Part shown: positions 15,635 through 31,805 of the stretch, in pieces | Position numbering within the stretch: position 1 is the stretch's first letter | How the letters are laid out: each line of letters begins with the position of its first letter | Origin: Phymorhynchus buccinoides | Lineage: Eukaryota > Mollusca > Gastropoda > Neogastropoda > Raphitomidae | Assembly (NCBI GenBank): GCA_017654935.2 | Contig: CM065680.1 | Span: 40,289,580 to 40,353,579, forward strand | Direction: 5' to 3' | DNA length: 64,000 bases | Notes under the pieces: generated by a model | Database searches by the model: none | Seen by the model: the letters and a program-made list of their open reading frames with translations, nothing else | Told to the model about the DNA's origin: nothing | Made by a program: the position numbers and the translations under genes

Positions 15635-16271
15635 TTGTCATAGCGGTGCCTGGAACCAAATCACCAGTGATCTTTACACCGCAATATTACGAGCACGAAA
15701 TGTGTTGTCAACGTACTAACCCAAACGTAGAGCTCTAACTGCGTTCTTTGCAATTATGATCAACGTTTGCACCACATCACATGTCGTCTGCTGTGCACAC
15801 CCTTCACTGGCCTGAAGCTTTGTACCACATGGTTGTATTGTGAATGGGGATATACTGGACATGGACTGCTGAACAATTGGAAATATGTTGGTGCAGTGCT
15901 TCTGCATTTTCGCTGTGATAGGCTTACTTTATGAAAAGCTGTAGCCTTTATATTTGTCATAGCGGTGCCTCGAACCAAATCATCAGTGATTTTTGCACCG
16001 CGACATTACGAGCACGAAGTGTGTTGTGAATGTACTAATCCAAACATAGAGCTCTAACAGTGTTCTTTGCAATTATGACCAACGTTTGCACCACATCACA
16101 TGTCGTCTGCTGTGCACACCCTTCACTGGCCTCAAGCTTTGTACCACATGGTTGTATTGTGAATGGAGATCTACTGACCTTGGACTGCTGAACAATTGGA
16201 AATATGTTGGTGCTCTGCTTCTGCATTTTCGCTGTGGTAGGCATACTTTATGAAAAGCTGTAGCCTTTAAC
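15635..16271 (+). repeat. Tandem duplication of a 319-bp intron segment
   Basis: Copy a (15635-15953) and copy b (15954-16271) both begin 'ttgtcatagcggtgcct' and end 'atgaaaagctgtagccttta'. They differ at scattered sites, for example 'ggatatactggac' against 'agatctactgacc'. Intron 1 has one copy (about 7418-7737). In intron 1 and in copy b the segment abuts the acceptor region, so the exon leader is always preceded by it. Confidence 0.85.
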
Positions 16272-16298
16272 ACGCCATCATTATTTTCTCTGGTACAG

Positions 16299-19200
16299 CG
16301 TACACTGAAACGTCATCAGTTTCAACTGAAACTACACACGGGATGTCAACTAAAGTGACCTCTACAGAAACACCAACCACCACACAGAAACACCACCACA
16401 ACAGAAACACCAACCACCACCACCACAGAAACACCAACCACCACCACTACAGAAACACCAACCACCACCACCACAGAAACACCAACTACCACCTCTACAG
16501 AAACACCAACCACAACCACTACAGAAACACCAACTACCACCACTTCAGAAACACCAACCACCACCACTACAGAAACACCAACCACCACCACTACAGAAAC
16601 ACCAACCACCACCACTACAGAAACACCAACCACCACCACTACAGAAACACCAACCACCACCACTACAGAAACACCAACCACCACCACTACAGAAACACCA
16701 ACCACCACCAACACTACCAGAAACACCAACCACCACCACTACAGAAACACCAACAACCACCACTACAGAAACACCAACCACCACTACAGAAACACCAAAC
16801 CACCACTACAGAAACACCAACCACCACCACTACAGAAACACCAACCACCACCACAGAAACACCACCACCACTACAGAAACACCAACCACCACCCACTACA
16901 GAAACACCAACCACCACTACAGAAACACCAACCACCACCACTACAGAAACACCAACCACCACTACAGAAACACCAACCACCACAGAAACACCAACCACCA
17001 CTACAGAAACACCAACCACCACTACAGAAACACCAACCACCACTACAGAAACACCAACCACCACTACAGAAACACCAACCACCACCACTACAGAAACACC
17101 AACCACCACTACAGAAACACCAAACCACCACTACAGAAACACCAACCACACTACAGAAACACCAACCACCACTACAGAAACACCAACCACCACTACAGAA
17201 ACACCAACCACCACTACAGAAACACCAAACCACCACTACAGAAACACCAACCACCACTACAGAAACACCAACCACCACCACTACAGAAACACCAACCACC
17301 ACTACAGAAACACCAACCACCACCACTACACCAAACACCACCACCAGAAACACCACCACCACTACAGAAACACCAACCACCACCACTACAGAAACACCAA
17401 CCACCACTACAGAAACACCAACCACCACCACTACAGAAACACCAACCACCACTACAGAAACACCAACCACCACTACAGAAACACCAACCACCACACTACA
17501 GAAACACCAACCACCACTACAGAAACACCAACCACCACCACTACAGAAACACCAACCACCACCACTACAGAAACACCAACCACCACTACAGAAACACCAA
17601 CCACCACTACAGAAACACCACCACCACCACTACAGAAACACCAACCACCACCACTACAGAAACACCAACCACCACCACTACAGAAACACCAACCACCACC
17701 ACTACAGAAACACCACTACCACCACCACTACAGAAACACCAACCACCACCACTACAGAAACACCAACCACCACCACTACAGAAACACCAACCACCACCAC
17801 TACAGAAACACCAACCACCACCACTACAGAAACACCAACCACCACCACTACAGAAACACCAACCACCACCACTACAGAAACACCAACCACCACACTACAG
17901 AAACTACAGAAACACCAAACACCAACCACACTACAGAAACACCAACCACCACCTCTACAGAAACACCAACCACCACAACAGAAACACCAATCACCACCAC
18001 CAACGAAGCACCAACCACCACTACAGAAACACCAACACCAACCAACCACCAACCACCACTACAGAAACACCAACCACCACAACAGAAACACCAGCCACCA
18101 CCACCACTACGAAACACCAACCACCACTACAGAAACACCAACCACCACCACCCACGAAACACCAACTACCACTACAGAAACACCAACCACCACAACTACA
18201 GAAACACCAACCACCACTACAGAAACACCAACCACCACTACAGAAACACCAATCACCACACTACAGAAACACCAACCACCACACTACAGAAACACCAACC
18301 ACCACACTACAGAAACACCAATCACCACTACTACACAAACACCAACCACAGTTACAGAAACACCAACCACCACTACCGAAACACCAACCACCACCACTAC
18401 AGAAACACCAACCACCACCACTACAGAAACACCAACCACCACTACAGAAACACCAACCACCACTACAGAAACACCAACCACCACTACAGAAACACCAACC
18501 ACCCACTACAGAAACACCAACCACCACCACTACAGAAACACAGAAACAACAACCACCACTACAGAAACACCAACCACCACCACTACAGAAACACCAACCA
18601 CCACCACTACAGAAACACCAACCACCACTACAGAAACACCAACCACCACACTACAGAAACACCAACCACCACAACAGAAACACCAACCACCACTACAGAA
18701 ACACCAACCACCACCACTACAGAAACACCAACCACCACCACTACAGAAACACCAACCACCACCACCACTACAGAAACACCAACCACCACTACAGAAACAC
18801 CAACCACCACTACAGAAACACCAAACCACCACTACAGAAACACCAACCACCATCACTACAGAAACACCAACCACCACCACTACAGAAACACCAACCACCA
18901 CCACTACAGAAACACCAACCACCACCACTACAGAAACACCAAACCACCACTACAGAAACACCAACCACCACCACTACAGAAACACCAACCACCACCACTA
19001 CAGAAACACCAACCCCCACCACTACAGAAACACCAACCACCACCACTACAGAAACACCAACCACCACCACTACAGAAACACCAACCACCACCTCCAACCG
19101 AAACACCAACCACCACTACAGAAACACCAACCACCACAACAGAAACACCAACACCACCACCACAGAAACACCAAACCACCACTACAGAAACACCAACCAC

Positions 19201-22200
19201 CACCACACCTACAGAAACACCAACCACCACACTACAGAAACACCAACCACCACTACACAGAAACACCAACCACCACTACAGAAACACCAACCACCACCAC
19301 ACAGAAACACCAACCACCACTACAGAAACACCAACCACCACCAACTACAGAAACACCAACCACCACTTCTACAGAAACACCAACCACCACTACAGAAACA
19401 CCAATCACCACTACTACAGAAACACCAACCACCACTACAGAAACACCAATCACCACTACTACACAAACACCAATCACCACTACTACACAAACACCAACCA
19501 CAGTTACAGAAACACCAACCACCACTACCGAAACACCAACCACCACCACTACAGAAACACCAACCACCACCACTACAGAAACACCAACCACCACCACTAC
19601 AGAAACACCAACCACCACCACTACAGAAACACCAACCACCACTACAGAAACACCAACCACCACTACAGAAACACCAACCACCACAACAGAAACACCAACC
19701 ACCACCACCTACAGAAACACCAACCACCACTACAGAAACACCAACCACCACCACTACAGAAACACCAAACCACCACTACAGAAACACCAACCACCACTAC
19801 AGAAACACCAACCACCACCACTACAGAAACACCAACCACCACCACTACAGAAACACCAACCACCACCACTACAGAAACACCAACCACCACCACTACAGAA
19901 ACACCAACCAACCACCACTACAGAAACACCAACCACCACCACTACAGAAACACCAACCACCACCACTACAGAAACACCAACCACCACTACAGAAACACCA
20001 ACCACCACCACTACAGAAACACCAACCACCACCACTACAGAAACACCAACCAACCACCACTACAGAAACACCAACCACCACTACAGAAACACCAACCACC
20101 ACCACTACAGAAACACCAACCACCACCACTACAGAAACACCAACCACCACCACTACAGAAACACCAACCAGCCACCACTACAGAAACACCAACCACCACC
20201 ACTACAGAAACACCAACCACCACCACTACAGAAACACCAACCACCACCACTACAGAAACACCAAACCACCACCACTACAGAAACACCAACCACCACCACT
20301 ACAGAAACACCAACCACCACCACTACAGAAACACCAACCACCACCACTACAGAAACACCAACCACCACCACTACAGAAACACCAACCACCACCACTACAG
20401 AAACACCAACCACCACTACAGAAACACCACAACCACCACTACAGAAACACCAACCAACCATCACCACTACAGAAACACCAACCACCACCACTACAGAAAC
20501 ACCAACCACCACCACTACAGAAACACCAACCACCACCACTACAGAAACACCAACCACCACCACTACAGAAACACCAACCACCACCACTACAGAAACACCA
20601 ACCACCACCACTACAGAAACACCAACCACCACCACTACAGAAACACCAACCACCACCACTACAGAAACACCAACCACCACCACTACAGAAACACCAACCA
20701 CCACCACTACAGAAACACCAACCACCACCACTACAGAAACACCAACCACCACCACTACAGAAACACCAACCACCACCACTACAGAAACACCAACCACCAC
20801 CACTACAGAAACACCAACCACCACCACTACAGAAACACCAACCACCACCACTACAGAAACACCAACCACCACACTACAGAAACACCAACCACCACCACTA
20901 CAGAAACACCAACCACCACCACTACAGAAACACCAACCACCACCACTACAGAAACACCAACCACCACCACTACAGAAACACCAACTACCACCACTACAGA
21001 AACACCAACCACCACCACTACAGAAACACCAACCACCACCACTACAGAAACACCAACCACCACCACTACAGAAACACCAACCACCACCACTACAGAAACA
21101 CAACAACCACCAACACCACTACAGAAACACCAACCACCACCACTACAGAAACACCAAACCACCACTACAGAAACACCAACCACCACCACTACAGAAACAC
21201 CAACCACCACCACTACAGAAACACCAACCACCACCACTACAGAAACACCAACCACCACCACTACAGAAACACCAACACCACTACACCAACTACAGAAACA
21301 CCAACCACCACCACTACAGAAACACCAACCACCACCACTACAGAAACACCAACCACCACCACTACAGAAACACCAACCACCACCACTACAGAAACACCAA
21401 CCACCACCACTACAGAAACACCAACCACCACCACTACAGAAACACCAACCACCACCACTACAGAAACACCAACCACCACCACTACAGAAACACCAACCAC
21501 CACCACTACAGAAACACCAACCACCACCACTACAGAAACACCAACCACCACCACTACAGAAACACCAACCACCACCACTACAGAAACACCAACCACCACC
21601 ACTACAGAAACACCAACCACCACCACTACAGAAACACCAACCACCACCACTACAGAAACACCAACCACCACCTCTACAGAAACACCAACCACCACACTAC
21701 AGAAACACCAACCACCACCACCACAGAAACACCAACCACCACTACAGAAACACCAACCACCACCACTACAGAAACACCAACCACCACAACAGAAACACCA
21801 ACCACCACCACCCACAGAAACACCAACCACCACTACAGAAACACCAACCACCACAGAAACACCAACCACCACCACAGAAACACCAACCACCACTACAGAA
21901 ACACCAACCACCACTACTACAGAAACACCAACCACCACCACTACAGAAACACCAACCACCACCACTACAGAAACACCAATCACCACCACTACAGAAACAC
22001 CAACCACCACTACAGAAACACCAACCACCACTACAGAAACACCAACCACCACCACTACAGAAACACCAACCACCACCACTACAGAAACACCAACCACACC
22101 ACCACTACAGAAACACCAACCACCACTACAGAAACACCAACCACCACTACAGAAACACCAACCACCACCACTACAGAAACACCAACTACCACCACTACAG

Positions 22201-23045
22201 AAAACCAACCAACTACCACCACTACAGAAACACCAACTACCACCTCTACAGAAACACCAACCACTACCACTACAGAAACACCAACCCTGACCACTACAGA
22301 AACACCAACTACCACCTCTACCCAAACACCAACTACCACCACTACAGAAACACCAACCCCACCAACCACCACCATCTACAGAAACACCAACCACCACCAC
22401 TACAGAAACACCAACCACCACACTACAGAAACACCAACCACCACACTACAGAAACACCAACCACCACTACTACAGAAACACCAACCACCACTACTACAGA
22501 AACACCAACAGCAATCACTACAGAGAAACCAACTACAACCTCTACCGAAACACCAACCCCCACCACTACAGAAACACCAACCCCCACCACTACAGAAACA
22601 CCAGCTACCACCTCTACCGAAACACCAACAACTACCAATACAGAAACACCAGCCACCACCACTACGGAAACACCAACCACCACATATGCCGAAACAGCAA
22701 CCCCTACCACTACAGAAACACCAACCACGACCACTACAGAAACACCAACTACCACCTCTACAGAAACACCAACCACCACCACTATAGAAACACCAACTAC
22801 AACCTCTACAGAAACACCAACCACCACCACTACAGAAACACCAACTACCACTTCTACAGAAACACCAACCACCACCACTATAGAAACACCAACTACCACC
22901 TCTACAGAAACACCAACCACCACCACTACAGAAACACCAACCACCACCACTACAGAAACATCAACTACATCGACCACATCGACAGGCTCCCAGACGACAA
23001 CTGCATCGACCATTGAGAACACGTCTACAAGTAGGCCTACCACAG
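16299..23045 (+). CDS. Mucin exon 3 (TETP class)
   Basis: The leader is the same as in exon 2 ([12 protein letters not shown] then HGMSTKV). It is followed by about 6.5 kb of TTTTTETP units of 24 nt with many 21-nt variants. A more varied block lies at 22180-22980, with units such as [16 protein letters not shown] and TTTNTETP. The cap is shorter: [13 protein letters not shown] and [11 protein letters not shown]. The splice is CCACAG|GTAAGT. The stretch is open from end to end even though the reading slips between the [10 protein letters not shown] and HYRNTN frames several times, because all three sense frames of the repeat lack stops. The frame at entry and exit is the threonine frame, phase 1 on both sides. 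Near-perfect runs of 24-mers (for example 20463-20870 and 21301-21670) suggest recent homogenisation. Confidence 0.8.
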
Positions 23046-23484
<439 letters not shown>

Positions 23485-26400
23485 ATACACCAACCACCAC
23501 CACTACAGAAACACCAACCCCCAACACTACAGAAACACCAACCACCACCACTACAGAAACACCAACCACCACCACTACAGAAACAACAACAACCACCACT
23601 ACAGAAACACCAACTACCACTTCTACAGAAACACCAACTACCACTTCTACAGAAACACCAACCACCACCACTACAGAAACACCAACCACCACCACTACAG
23701 AAACACCAAACCACCACTACAGAAACACCAACCACCACCACTACAGAAACACCAACCACCACCACTACAGAAACACCAACCACCACCACTACAGAAACAC
23801 CAACCACCACTTCTACAGAAACACCAACCCCCACCACTACAGAAACACCAACCACCACCACTACAGAAACACCAACCACCACTACAGAAACACCAACCAC
23901 CACCACTACAGAAACACCAACCACCACCACTACAGAAACACCAACCACCACCACTACAGAAACACCAACCACCACCACTACAGAAACACCAACCACCACC
24001 ACTACAGAAACACCAACTACCACCTCTACAGAAACACCAACTACCACCACTACAGAAACACCAACTACCACTTCTACAGAAACACCAACTACCACCACTA
24101 CAGAAACACCAACAACCACCACTACAGAAACACCAACTACCACTTCTACAGAAACACCAACTACCACCACTACAGAAACACCAACCACCACCACTACAGA
24201 AACACCAACCACCACCACTACAGAAACACCAACCACCACCACTACAGAAACACCAACCTACCACCACTACAGAAACACCAACTACCACCACTACAGAAAC
24301 ACCAACTACCACCACTACAGAAACACCAACTACCACCACTACAGAAACACCAACTACCACCACTACAGAAACACCAACAACCACCACTACAGAAACACCA
24401 ACTACCACTTCTACAGAAACACCAACTACCACCACTACAGAAACACCAACCACCACCACTACAGAAACACCAACCACCACCACTACAGCAACACCAACCA
24501 CCACCACCACTACAGAAACACCAACCACCACCACTACAGAAACACCAACCACCACCTCTACAGAAACACAAACCACCACCACTACAGAAACACCAACCAC
24601 CACCACTACAGAAACACCAACCACCACCACTACAGAAACACCAACCACCATCACTACAGAAACACCAACCACCACCACTACAGAAACACCAACTACCACC
24701 ACTACAGAAACACCAACCACCACTACTACAGAAACACCAACCACCACCACTACAGAAACACCAACTACCACCACTACAGAAACACCAACCACCACCACTA
24801 CAGAAACACCAACCACCACCACTACAGAAACACCAACCACCACCTCTACAGAAACACCAACCACCACCACTACAGAAACACCAACCACCACCACTACAGA
24901 AACACCAACCACCACCACTACAGAAACACCAACCACCACCACTACAGAAACACCAAACCACCACCACTACAGAAACACCAACCACCACCACTACAGAAAC
25001 ACCAACCACCACCACTACAGAAACATTAACCACCACTACTACAGAAACACCAACCACCACAACCACAGAAACACCAACCACCACTACAGAAACACCAACC
25101 ACCACCTCTACAGAAACACCAACCAGCACCACTACAGAAACACCAACCACCACTACAGAAACACCAACCACCACCACTACAGAAACACCAACCACCACAA
25201 CTACAGAAACACCAACCACCACTACAGAAACACCAACCACCACCACTACAGAAACACCAACCACCACAACTACAGAAACACCAACCACCACTACAGAAAC
25301 ACCAACCACCACTACTACAGAAATACCAACCACCATAACTACAGAAACACCAACCACCACTGCCACCGAAACACCAACCACAATCACTACAGAAACACCA
25401 ACCACCACCACTACAGAAACACTAGCCACAACAGCAACAGAAACACCAACCACCACTACAGAAACACCAACCACCACCACTACAGAAACACCAACCACCA
25501 CCACTGCAGAAACACCAACCACTACCACTACAGAAGCACCAACCACCACCACTGCAGAAACACCAACCACTACCACTACAGAAACACCAACCATCACCAC
25601 TACAGAAACACCAACCACCACATCTACAGAAACACCAACCACCACCTCTACAGAAACACCAACCACCACCACTACAGAAACACCAACCACCACCACTACA
25701 GAAAAACCAACCACCACTACAGAAACACCAACTACCACCTCTGCCGAAACACCTACTACCACTACAGAAACACCAACCCCCACCAATACAGAAACATCAA
25801 CCACCACTACAGAAACACCAACCACCACTACAGAAACACCAACCAGCACCACTACAGAAACACCAACCACCACTACAGAAACACCAACCACCACTACAGA
25901 AACACCAACCACCACCACTACAGAAACACCAACCACCACTACAGAAACACCAACCACCACTACAGAAACACCAACCAACCACCACTACAGAAACACCAAC
26001 CACCACCACTACAGAAACACCAACCACCTCTACTGAAACACCAACCACCACTACAGAAACACCAACCACCACCACTACAGAAACACCAACCACCACTACT
26101 ACAGAAACACCAACCACCACCACTAGAGAAACACCAACCACCACAACTACAGAAACACCACCAACCACCACCACTACAGAAACACCAACCACCACCACTA
26201 CAGAAACACCAACCACCACTACTACAGAAACACCAACCACCACCACTACAGAAACACCAACCACCACTACAGAAACACCACCACCAACCACCACCACTAC
26301 AGAAACACCAACCACCACTACAGAAACACCAACCACCACCACTACAGAAACACCAACCACCACAACACTACAGAAACACCAACCACCACTACTACAGAAA

Positions 26401-29400
26401 CACCAACCACCACTACAGAAACACCAACCACCACCACTACAGAAACACCAACCACCACCACTACAGAAACACCAAACCACCACTACAGAAACACCAACCA
26501 CCACTACAGAAACACCAACCACCACTACAGAAACACCAACCACCACCACTACAGAAACACCAACCACCACTACAGAAACACCAACCACCACTACAGAAAC
26601 ACCAAACCACCACTACAGAAACACCAACCACCACAACAGAAACACCAACCACCACCACTACAGAAACACCAACCACCACACTACAGAAACACCAACCACC
26701 ACCACTACAGAAACACCAACCACCACACTACAGAAACACCAACCACCACAACAGAAACACCAACCACCACTACAGAAACACCAACCACCACTACAGAAAC
26801 ACCAACCACCACCACTACAGAAACACCAACCACCACTACAGAAACACCAACCACCACAACTACACCAAAACACAGAAAACCAACCACCACTACAGAAACA
26901 CCAACCACCACCACTACAGAAACACCAACCACCACTACAGAAACACCAACCACCACCACTACAGAAACACCAACCACCACCAATACAGAAACACCAACAA
27001 CAGAAACACCAACCACCACTACAGAAACACCAACCACCACCACTACAGAAACACCAACCACCACAACAGAAACACCAACTACCACCTCTACAGAAACACC
27101 AACTACCACCACTACTACAGAAACACCAACCACCACTACTACAGAAACACCAACCATCACCTCGACCGAAACACCAACCCCGACCACTACAGAAACACCA
27201 ACCACCACAACAGAAACACCAACCACCACAACAGAAACACCAACCACCACCACTACAGAAACACCAACCACCACAACTACAGAAACACCAACAACCACCA
27301 CAACAGAAACACCAACCACCACTACAGAAACACCAACCACCACTACAGAAACACCAACCACCACAACAGAAACACCAACCACCACCACTTACAGAAACAC
27401 CAACCACCACACACAGAAACACCAACAGAAACACACTCACCCACGACAGAAACACCAACCACCACACTACAGAAACACCAACCACTTTTTTTTTTTTTTC
27501 TTTCTTCCTTTTTTTCTCTCCCTTTTCCAACCACCACCACACACAGAAACACCAACCACCACCACTACAGAATTTACACCAACAAACCACCATAACTACA
27601 GAAACACAAACCAACCCCCAACTACAACTACAGAAACACCAACCACAAAAAATCCCAAACCAAAAAAAAAAAAAAAAACCGATACACAAACAAACTACAG
27701 ATACACCACAATTACCACCACTACAGAAACACCAACAACTACACCACAACAGATACACCAACAACTACCACCACTACAGATACACAAACAACAACCACCA
27801 CCACAGAAACACCAACCACCACTACAGAAACAACTACAACCACAACAGACTACAGACAACACCAACCACCACTACTACAACAACTACACCAGCATATACA
27901 CCACATCTACAGATACACCAACAACTACAACCACTACAGAAACACCAACAACCACAACTACCAGAAACACACAACAGATACACCAGCACACTACAGAAAC
28001 ACCAACAACCGGTAGCACAACTACAACCACAAGGGATACACCAACAACTACAACTACAACAGATACACCAACAACAACAACTACAACAGATACAACAACA
28101 GAGTACAACTTCAACAGATACACCTAGCACTAAACCATAACAGATACACCATACAACTACAACCACAACAGATACACCAACAACTACAACCACAACAGAT
28201 ACACCAACAAATACAACTACAACCACAACAGATACCACCAGAACACCAACAATTACAACCTCAACAGATACACTAACAACTACAACCACCAACAGCTACA
28301 ACCACAACAGATGCACCAACAACTACAACGTGGACAACAGATACCCCAACAACACCACAACAGATACAACAACAACAGGATACGAGGCAACAACTACAAT
28401 GACAACAGATACGACCACAACAGACGCACCAACCTACAACCTCAGCGATACACCAACAACTACAACCTCAACAGATACACTAACAACTACAACCTACCAG
28501 ATACACCAACAACAACTACAACCACAACAGAACACCAATACAACACAACAAAATACAACCAACCACAACAGATACACCAACAACACAACATGATACAAAT
28601 ACCACCAACAGATTACACCAACAACTACAACAAAAACAGATACACAAAACCACTACCAAACTGACAACCAACAAAACAAAGATTACAAAAAAAACTACAA
28701 CCACAACGAGACACTAAACAACTACACCACAAAATATACACCAAAAACCAAACAGATACACAACAACTACAACCACAAAACAACAAATACAACAACTACA
28801 AACAAACCGATACACCAACAAACATCCACAACATATACACAAAACAAAACATACACCAAAAACTACAACAACAACCGAATACACCAACAAATACAACCAC
28901 AACAGATACAAACAAATACAACCACAACAAAAAACTAACAAATACAACCGCAACAGATACACCAACAACTACAAACAACAGATACACCAACAATTACAAC
29001 AACAGATACACCAACAACTACAACAGATACAACTTCAACCACAACAAATACACCACAACAACCACAACAGATACACCAACAACAACAACAAGATACACAT
29101 ACTCCAACAACTCCAACAACTACAACCAAAACAGATACACCAACTAAAACCTAAACAGATGCACCAACAACTACAAACAACAGATAAACCAACCACCACA
29201 ACAGATAAACAACAACTACAACCACAACAGATAAACCAACAACTACAACCACAACAGATAAACCAACAACTACAACCACAACAGATAAACCAAGAACTAC
29301 AACCACCACAGAAAGACCTACAACTACAAAATAAACACATAAAACAACAACTACAACCAAAAAAGAAAAACCAAAAACGACATACCACAACAGATAAACC

Positions 29401-31305
29401 AACAACGACAACCACAACAGATAAACCAACAACTACAAAAACAACGGATACACCAACATCAAAAAACACAACAGATACACCCAACTACAACAAATACACC
29501 AACAACTACAACCACAACAGATACAAAAACACCTACAAAAACAACAGATACACCAAAAAATACAAACACAACAGATATAAAACAACTACAAACACAAAAA
29601 ATAAACCAAAAACTACGACCACAACATATACACCAACAACTAAAACCACAACAGATACACCAACAAACCACCACAACAGATACCACAAATACAACCACAA
29701 CAGATACACAACAACTACAACAACAGAGATACACCAACCAACCACAACTACAACAAGATACACAACAACACAACACAACAGATGCACCAACAACCACAAC
29801 AGATAGACCAGCTACAACAGATACAACAACAATTACAACAACATTAGATACCCCCCAACTACAACTACAACATAAAAGATACAACAACTACAACAAAGCA
29901 ACAGATACACCAACAATTACAACTACAACAGATACACCAAACAACAGATACACAACCACAACAGATACACCAACAACAACAACAGATAACCAACAACTAC
30001 AAACAGAGATAAAACAACAACAACTACAACCACAACAGATACACCAACCAACAATTACAACCACAACAGATACACCAACAATTACAACCACAACAGACCA
30101 ACTACAATAACAACAACTACAAACCACAAACAAGATACACCAACTACAAACAACTACACCAACAACTAAAACAAGACGACACCAACACCAACTACAAACA
30201 ACAGATACACCAACAATTACAACAAACCAACAAGCAAAACAGCACCAACAACTACAACCGATCACCAACTACAAAACAAGATACAACAACCAACAACTAC
30301 AACAAACCACAACAGATACGATACCCAACAACTACAACCACAACAGATACACCAACAACTACAACTACAACAGATACACCAACAACTACAACTACAACAG
30401 ATACACCAACAACTACAACTAAAACAGATACACCAACAACTACAACCACAACAGATACACCAACAACTACAACCACAACAGATACACCAACAACTACAAC
30501 CACAACAGATACACTACAACCACAACATATACACCACCAACTACAACCACAACAGATACCCCAACAACTACTACCAAAACAGATACAACCACAACAGATG
30601 CACCAACATTCACAACCTCAACCGATACACCAACAGCTACAGCCACAACAGATAAACCAAAAACTACAACCACAACAGATAAACCAAAAACTACAACCAC
30701 AACAGATACACCAAAAACTACAACAACAACAGATACACCAAAAACCACAACCACAACAGATACACCAAAAACTACATCCACAACAGATACACCAAAAACT
30801 ACAACCACAACCGATACTCCAACAACTACAACCACAACAGATACACCACCAACTACAACATATTACAACCAACAACTACAAACACAACAGATACACCAAA
30901 AACTACAACCACAAACAGATACACCAAAAACTACAACCACAACAGATACACCAACAAATACAACCACAACAGATACACCAACAAATACAACCACAACAGA
31001 TACACCAAAAAATACAACCACAACAGATACACCAAAAAATACAACCACAACAGATACACCAAAAAATACAACCACAACAGATACACCAACAACTACAGCC
31101 ACAACAGATACACCAACAACTACAACTACAACAGATACACCAACAATTACAACTACAACAGATACACCAACAACTACAACCACAACCGATACACCAACAA
31201 CTACAACTACAACCACAACCGATACCCCAAAAACTACAACCACAACAGATACCCCAACAACTACAGCCACAACAGATACACCAACTACAACCACAACAGA
31301 TACAC
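23485..31305 (+). CDS. Mucin exon 4 (TETP then TDTP), truncated by the assembly gap
   Basis: The exon starts at TTTACAG|AT ACA CCA. With the incoming G this gives DTP, phase 1, and there is no leader. TTTTTETP units run to about 27.6 kb. The array then passes through a degraded zone into TTTTTTDTP units up to the gap. Sequence quality falls after about 27.4 kb. A 45-base T-rich insert interrupts the array at 27484-27530, an A-run follows at 27663-27678, and indels and base changes are common to about 30.3 kb. From 30.3 kb units are regular again, with TPKTTTTTD variants (T to K). The 3' end of this exon is not in the window. The mirror copy is 31806-39478. Confidence 0.7.
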
Positions 31306-31805
31306 NNNNNNNNNNNNNNNNNNNNNNNNNNNNNNNNNNNNNNNNNNNNNNNNNNNNNNNNNNNNNNNNNNNNNNNNNNNNNNNNNNNNNNNNNNNNNNN
31401 NNNNNNNNNNNNNNNNNNNNNNNNNNNNNNNNNNNNNNNNNNNNNNNNNNNNNNNNNNNNNNNNNNNNNNNNNNNNNNNNNNNNNNNNNNNNNNNNNNNN
31501 NNNNNNNNNNNNNNNNNNNNNNNNNNNNNNNNNNNNNNNNNNNNNNNNNNNNNNNNNNNNNNNNNNNNNNNNNNNNNNNNNNNNNNNNNNNNNNNNNNNN
31601 NNNNNNNNNNNNNNNNNNNNNNNNNNNNNNNNNNNNNNNNNNNNNNNNNNNNNNNNNNNNNNNNNNNNNNNNNNNNNNNNNNNNNNNNNNNNNNNNNNNN
31701 NNNNNNNNNNNNNNNNNNNNNNNNNNNNNNNNNNNNNNNNNNNNNNNNNNNNNNNNNNNNNNNNNNNNNNNNNNNNNNNNNNNNNNNNNNNNNNNNNNNN
31801 NNNNN
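31306..31805. other. Assembly gap, exactly 500 N
   Basis: Exactly 500 N. A fixed-length gap is a scaffolder placeholder, not a measured distance. It sits at the centre of the inverted duplication and inside a mucin exon on both sides. Confidence 0.99.

Larger units (their letters stand above)
13539..16298 (+). other. Intron 2 (phase 1), with foldback insertion
   Basis: This is a paralogue of intron 1. It has the donor GTAATTTAAC, 'ataggcactatgttagtacggtacgac', a GA microsatellite, and a shared block up to 'gcgcttggcgt' at 13928. A 1413-bp foldback element interrupts it. The shared sequence then resumes at 'gcgtggttttattttgtgttgcttgacagg'. The last 640 bp hold two tandem copies of a 319-bp segment before the acceptor 'ttctctggtacag'. 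No gene was seen inside. Confidence 0.75.
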
